Positions 59,758-64,000 of a stretch of DNA of 64,000 bases are shown in pieces. Each line of letters opens with the position of its first letter. The first letter of the stretch is position 1. Location of the stretch: assembly GCA_002811675.1 (NCBI GenBank), contig PDIM01010338.1, forward strand, positions 37,944-101,943, read 5' to 3'. The notes under the pieces were generated by a model. The model saw nothing but the letters and a program-made list of their open reading frames with translations. It was not told the DNA's origin and made no database searches. The position numbers and the translations under genes were made by a program. Origin of the DNA: Ichthyosporea sp. XGB-2017a (taxonomy: Eukaryota > Opisthokonta > Ichthyosporea).

Positions 59758-61851
59758 CTAATAACTGATTTCATCCCGAAGAATGAATGGAAAGCCAAAG
59801 TGAACGGGGCAAGGTATATTCCTGTTGTAAAAGCAGTGCAGTCTACCAGATATCATTCCCTTGTACTCTCCTGTTAATATTTCTTCCATTTCGCTGTTTG
59901 GATCGTCCAGCGCGTTTATCGGAGGCATTTCTGGGTCATTTGAAAGGTAAACTAATTGGTCGCACTTTGACTCATTGACGATGGCAACGAAATAGCCGAC
60001 ACGCGATTTATCTAAACAGGATGATTTCTTTTCTTTGGGGTCAATGACGCTATATGACTGGAAAATCTCTGTTAGTACCGGAACCTCGGTCACAATAGAA
60101 AATGGGTCTAATAGAAAAGAAATGTGTTCTCGCCACAGCAAGGTCTTTTCAAAAGCTTCGTAGACCTCAGGAAACAGAAAGCACTCCTTTAGAAAAACAA
60201 TGTTAGCCAGGGTACTGGCGCAATGAATCTCCTCGACCAGTCTCCCCACATCCGGAATCTCATTCACAAGAGAGGCGGGTATTTTGGATGGATATTTTTG
60301 GAATTTTGTTATCGCCTGGGGAACAACAATGAAACCTTTGTATTCTCCAATGCGCACCCACTCATCCTCAAGGCAATCGTTGGGTAAGCCATCGAAATAC
60401 TTATCCGCAAATTCCGCGGACTTTCTCTCCAATAATTGTTTGGAATCATCAGTACTAGAATATAGTTCTGAGTTCTCAACGAAACCATCCAAGGTATATG
60501 AAGACATTGTACCTCCCAAGCCAAAGATTTGCCCTTTCCCATCCCACGGGTATACACAGACAAATGATTGCACTTCATGATATTCATTTGAATCCTTCAG
60601 CTCATAGCCGAAGAAGCGCTTAGAGTCATTATAGCAATACTCGAGCTTCTTCATTTCAATAAGAGCAGGGAGGATAGAGGGTCCAGAGTTCATCAGCTTT
60701 TCATGGGGGCAGCACACATCAGCTTCGCTCATTTTCCCCTGCGACGAGGAAAACAAGTTCGGTTCAATCTTCCAAAGCGGATCTCGCCTCATTGGTACCC
60801 TGTACACATACTCTTCCCAGTACTCCTTCTTAGGGTGGGGATCTGCACCCCTGTGAGGAGGAACAGAAAATCTCCTAAAGCCATAGCTTAAGTAGCGCTT
60901 AAGAATCTTCTTGCACGCATTTCGCATCCACTCGTCATCACCTTCTTTGCAAACTTTAGCGAGTGGGGCTGGACGAGTCACCAACAGGCCCGGACGCACC
61001 CTCTGCAGCATTTCTAGCATAAATGCAGGAATTCCTTTGGCGCGAAATCCTTCAGTAGCTTCTACTTCCTCAACGAAAATAACATCATGGACGCATTCAC
61101 GGAGCCGGCCATTATCTCCAAACATCTCGGTGGCAAAGTTGGCCAAATTAGCGCTAGCACCGGTATTTTCGATAATGCTATTGTAAAATTCTTCGCAAGA
61201 CACCCATCGGCGAATGCAATTCACATTGATAACGTGGCCGTTCATCACACCAACACTCTTTCCGGTGGGAACATGAAAGGCCTCCATATGGAACGACAGC
61301 AGGGCACGGAATTCACTAGGGTCGTTCTCAAATCCGAGCAGAAAAGTCAAATCCTCTGCTTTCACTGTACCACCCATTGTCTTAGACAAAGAGCTAACCC
61401 CACTATCGAAGGAAGTGTCTTTTACATCATCTTCCAAAGGGGGAGTATTTGATGTGCTCACAACTATTTTCATCTTCTTACCACTGTTACGGATATTAGA
61501 ATCGTGGCTTCTCTTCGAGGTGCTTGAGGTGTCTTTTTTTCCCTTCAGTTCAGGTACATCGTCTCCGGCGACCGCAGCTGCCTCCTTGGCTAAAAGTCTT
61601 TTGGATTTTCGCGGCGTACTGGTGAGAAATGCACAACCGGATTTGGATTTGTTCGACGCGGTCTTTGGTTCACTCGTTGAAGTTAATGATTGATCCCGGT
61701 TAAACTCATCTATTATGGAGAAACAGCGCTCTTCTAATTTACAAAGCATCATGTCAATGGCATCTTGGGTTACAGTTATTTCTTCCGAGATCGCCTCCCG
61801 TAACTTCGTAAAGTCTCTCGGCTGGCCCGAAATATTGGACACGTTCGGCAT
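59758..61851 (-). CDS. Orphan 697-residue protein with nuclear-type N-terminus and GNAT-like segment
   Basis: Intronless, ATG at 61851. Residues 1-160 are polar, with Lys/Arg clusters (TPRKSKRL, SGKKMKI) like nuclear localisation signals. A Thr/Ser-rich linker follows. At about 255-295, VHDVIFVEEVEATEGFRAKG then IPAFMLEMLQRVRPGLLVTRPAPLA resembles the beta4-helix3-beta5 core of GNAT acetyltransferases (valley of RxxGxG type: here FRAKGI), typical of very divergent GNATs. The C-terminal 350 residues (YPWDGKGQIFGLGG, FRDE-type ends) match nothing I know. There are no membrane segments or signal peptide. A chromatin- or protein-acetylation role would be speculative. The frame looks intact and its codon use is ordinary, so the gene is real. 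Confidence 0.7.
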   Translation of the reverse strand: MPNVSNISGQPRDFTKLREAISEEITVTQDAIDMMLCKLEERCFSIIDEFNRDQSLTSTSEPKTASNKSKSGCAFLTSTPRKSKRLLAKEAAAVAGDDVPELKGKKDTSSTSKRSHDSNIRNSGKKMKIVVSTSNTPPLEDDVKDTSFDSGVSSLSKTMGGTVKAEDLTFLLGFENDPSEFRALLSFHMEAFHVPTGKSVGVMNGHVINVNCIRRWVSCEEFYNSIIENTGASANLANFATEMFGDNGRLRECVHDVIFVEEVEATEGFRAKGIPAFMLEMLQRVRPGLLVTRPAPLAKVCKEGDDEWMRNACKKILKRYLSYGFRRFSVPPHRGADPHPKKEYWEEYVYRVPMRRDPLWKIEPNLFSSSQGKMSEADVCCPHEKLMNSGPSILPALIEMKKLEYCYNDSKRFFGYELKDSNEYHEVQSFVCVYPWDGKGQIFGLGGTMSSYTLDGFVENSELYSSTDDSKQLLERKSAEFADKYFDGLPNDCLEDEWVRIGEYKGFIVVPQAITKFQKYPSKIPASLVNEIPDVGRLVEEIHCASTLANIVFLKECFLFPEVYEAFEKTLLWREHISFLLDPFSIVTEVPVLTEIFQSYSVIDPKEKKSSCLDKSRVGYFVAIVNESKCDQLVYLSNDPEMPPINALDDPNSEMEEILTGEYKGMISGRLHCFYNRNIPCPVHFGFPFILRDEISY

Positions 61852-62416
61852 TTTAAAATCGATCTCAAAAATACGAAAAACACAAAGCTCAATCTTTCAG
61901 CGGACCTTCTTCTTCTCCTTCTTCTTCCTCCTCACAGAATTACACATATATATCTCTGCACTTCTTCACTGATCACAAATCACCCATGTGTAGCATAAAC
62001 AACACACAGCCACACAAAGTACAGCAGCACAGTACCAAAATAAAAGCGAAACCTCCCCCATTCATTTATTTTGTCTTGTTTAGGCCACAGATGGGGCAGC
62101 CCACAGGCCACGTGCAGTGAGGGGTTATTGGGCCAAAACAAAGCAAGGCCGAAGGGTGGAACAGGGGTTCATGAGTGTCTCCTTCAAGAGAGAAAGAGAC
62201 TAAAAAGAGAGAGAGACCAATTGGTTAGGGAAGCTAAGCAAGCAGGGTCTTTCTTTTGTTTGGGGTGGCTCGTACACCCGCTCTACTAGTAGCTTGCTTC
62301 TAATTTTTTGATTTACAGTAGCTTGATACATGCACAGATATTGCTCCTCGCAATGGGTGTAACCTACCACTTATAGAAAATAAAGGACAATTACGCTTGC
62401 TTTATTCTTTATTATG
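61852..62416. other. Intergenic, no gene recognised
   Basis: Upstream region of the GNAT-like gene (CT-rich, ATATATAT near 61948) and 3' region of the METTL24-like gene. Short open frames have no family resemblance. Confidence 0.4.
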
Positions 62417-63624
62417 TTATGGCTTCACACCCGCATTTAGAAGGGACTCCAACTCGAACTTTGGTATGGCAGATTCTGTAAAGCGTGACTTGGGTTTGAA
62501 TTCATCCACTGACGAGGGACCCCCGGATATGAATTTGTTATCTACAAAGGACGGAGCCATTTTCACAAAGGCATATTCTATACAGCATCTACAGCACAAG
62601 AATAACAGGCACAAAGAGGTGAAATGTGAATAAAGGATGCAAGTAAAGACTAATAAAACAAAGAACTAACAATATAAGAAGCATACCTTCCCACATTTTG
62701 GATGTTGGGTTCCTTGTGGGTGATGACGTAGTTTCCCTTAACAGTAAAGTCTTCAATTAGCTTGTGCGTTTCTTTAAAGGAGCTTATGCTCCTTTGTGTA
62801 TGAAGCTCTATTTGAATTTGCTCAAAATTGAGAACAGGAGTTTTGGGACTATTTACATCTTTGAAGTACGGGGCAAAAGCGGAATACTCGCTTCCTTCAA
62901 TGTCTATCTTGAGGACCTGGATAGTTCTACCAGTGTGCTTGAGGGCCTTTTGGATTGTTGGAATGGTATACGCGTTCCCATCTACCAGTGCCACCCTACG
63001 GGTTGCGTGATCTATCACTGTCTCCCCGTCAGTTCCAGAAACACCCCAATGATGATATTTGACATAAGAGGGGATGTCTGGGTTTGATACAGTGTGGTCG
63101 AATGTGTGTATTTCACAGTTAGGATATAGGTAATGCATTGATGCCTCAAAACTGAATTCATTGTTTGATCCCATAGAATAGATGATGCAGTTTTCATTGC
63201 CGCCAAGTAATCGACCAGGATCACACATCCATTTCCCGCCATCTCCAACCACACCAATACGCATCTCCTCTGCACAGGCCATTTCTGGCTCCCATGCAGC
63301 CTGGTAAAAATCAAAAGCGTCCCTATACAAGAATTCTCTGGGTGGGTAATAATTCAGGGTCCTTTGTCTCTGTGCGATTTCCTTCTTTGTTTTCCATTGA
63401 GCATCGGGAACGCAAAACTTCCCTAAACTGTCTCTTCGTGACATAGGACATGACGAGGTTGAGGATGCAAAGGATGAAGTAAGGGAGGGGGAGCTCGAGC
63501 TCCTTGAATCATTCAGCGATAGCAGCAGCAAGAGGCACCCACCCACAGCAATTCCTAAAAGAACGTACTGTGGATACTTAATGAGTGGCCCATTCTTGAA
63601 TGTGCAAAAAAACATAGCAGCCAT
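62417..63624 (-). CDS. METTL24: METTL24-like type II membrane methyltransferase-fold protein, 2 exons
   Basis: Exon 1 is 62687-63624 and exon 2 is 62417-62588. The 98-base intron has a GTATGC donor and a GTGCTGTAG acceptor; 369 residues. A short N-terminus and a hydrophobic helix (~20-37) anchor it in the membrane, followed by a Ser-rich stem, so the catalytic part should be lumenal (Golgi/ER) as in type II proteins. DGGKWMCDPGRLL, CIIYSMGSNNEFSFE, IHTFDHT, IQVLKIDIEGSEY and the post-splice ending CCIEYAFVKM correspond to METTL24 and its relatives. It is an S-adenosylmethionine-dependent fold, and the substrate is unknown in the family. The C-terminal 40 residues are an extra polar tail. Confidence 0.8.
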
Positions 63625-64000
63625 TCAGAGATCCTATGTTCGGTGCTACTCTAAATCAGCTCACAAAGAGAGAGGGGTACTTCACACTCCACAGTTATGC
63701 CTTGCAGTGGATTAGCTCTTACCTCTTGAGGGAAAGAATTTCCGCAAGACCCACTTATAATAATAGTCACTACAGGTGGATAACCCTAATTCACAAACAA
63801 CCCAGGCGCCCCCAGCTGTTGCTGTTGTCAGAGTCGAGGATCAGCTGGGGGGTGAGATATTCTGTCAGTCTGCAGTCAGCTGTAGTCCATTGGGATTTGT
63901 TGATTCATCATCATCGACAGGGGAAATATCGCTTCTGAAGACGAACCTGGAGCTTGGACATTAAACCGCTGGAAGGTAAACCCGAGGGTAAGCCTTTTTG
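63625..64000. other. Right edge, upstream of the METTL24-like gene
   Basis: A plus-strand open stretch (63776-63964) and an alternative exon-like piece ending in GAAG|GTAAAC near 63975 hint at the start of a plus-strand gene that leaves the window. Neither has a recognisable domain. Confidence 0.25.

Noticed and set aside
1-64000. CRISPR arrays, bacterial operons, ribosome binding sites
   Set aside because: Spliceosomal introns, AATAAA signals and eukaryote-specific genes show a nuclear genome; no spaced direct repeats of CRISPR type are present.

Overview
This is a nuclear contig from a compact-genome, flagellum-encoding unicellular eukaryote. Genes are short-introned or intronless (introns about 75-140 bp, GT..AG), lie on both strands, and use AATAAA-type signals. 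NEK6/7 kinase, CELF-type RNA-binding protein, NPC1, METTL24-like protein, CFAP96, a DNAH1-class axonemal dynein and a TIMP-like/Kazal protein look animal-like. A split alpha-1,3-glucan-synthase pair and a formamidase look fungus-like. I infer a unicellular relative of animals (Holozoa, for example the corallochytrean or ichthyosporean grade) or another early-branching opisthokont. This is inference; no marker here fixes the species.

Layout. 1-4.3 kb: tail of RNA polymerase III subunit RPC7 (+), four-exon CFAP96 (-), secreted TIMP/NTR-plus-Kazal protein (-). 4.8-8.1 kb: assembly gap and repeat-rich accessory stretch, with a dead Ty3-like retroelement between inverted repeats that carry TATA boxes, a minisatellite, and a decayed transposase-like gene. 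8.1-10.3 kb: no convincing gene. 10.3-11.6 kb: type I membrane protein with a CCAAT/TATA promoter. 11.9-16.3 kb: NPC1 (-, 3 exons). 16.9-18.5 kb: ERI1-like exonuclease (+). 18.7-31.3 kb: one 4202-residue intronless dynein heavy chain (-), with an RFX X-box-like site upstream. 32.3-34.5 kb: PAS-linked adenylyl cyclase (-). 36.0-37.7 kb: AIFM2/FSP1-like oxidoreductase (+), convergent with a GPH/SLC45-type sugar transporter (37.8-39.8 kb, -). 40.6-42.6 kb: CELF-like protein (-, 5 exons). 44.6-45.1 kb: MED10 (-, 2 exons). 46.1-47.1 kb: NEK6/7 (-, 2 exons). 47.2-48.1 kb: second gap. 49.0-57.5 kb: divergent glucan-synthase pair. 57.9-59.2 kb: formamidase (-). 59.8-61.9 kb: orphan GNAT-like protein (-). 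62.4-63.6 kb: METTL24-like protein (-, 2 exons).

How genes may work together. CFAP96 and the dynein are axonemal. The head-to-head pair at 49-57.5 kb together has the parts of fungal Ags1 (extracellular GH13 domain, membrane anchor, cytosolic GT5 synthase, multi-pass membrane domain), but divided between two oppositely transcribed genes; this is the most interesting system here. The exon structures below were worked out by hand from splice consensus, reading-frame continuity and family resemblance; they were not checked against transcripts or databases.
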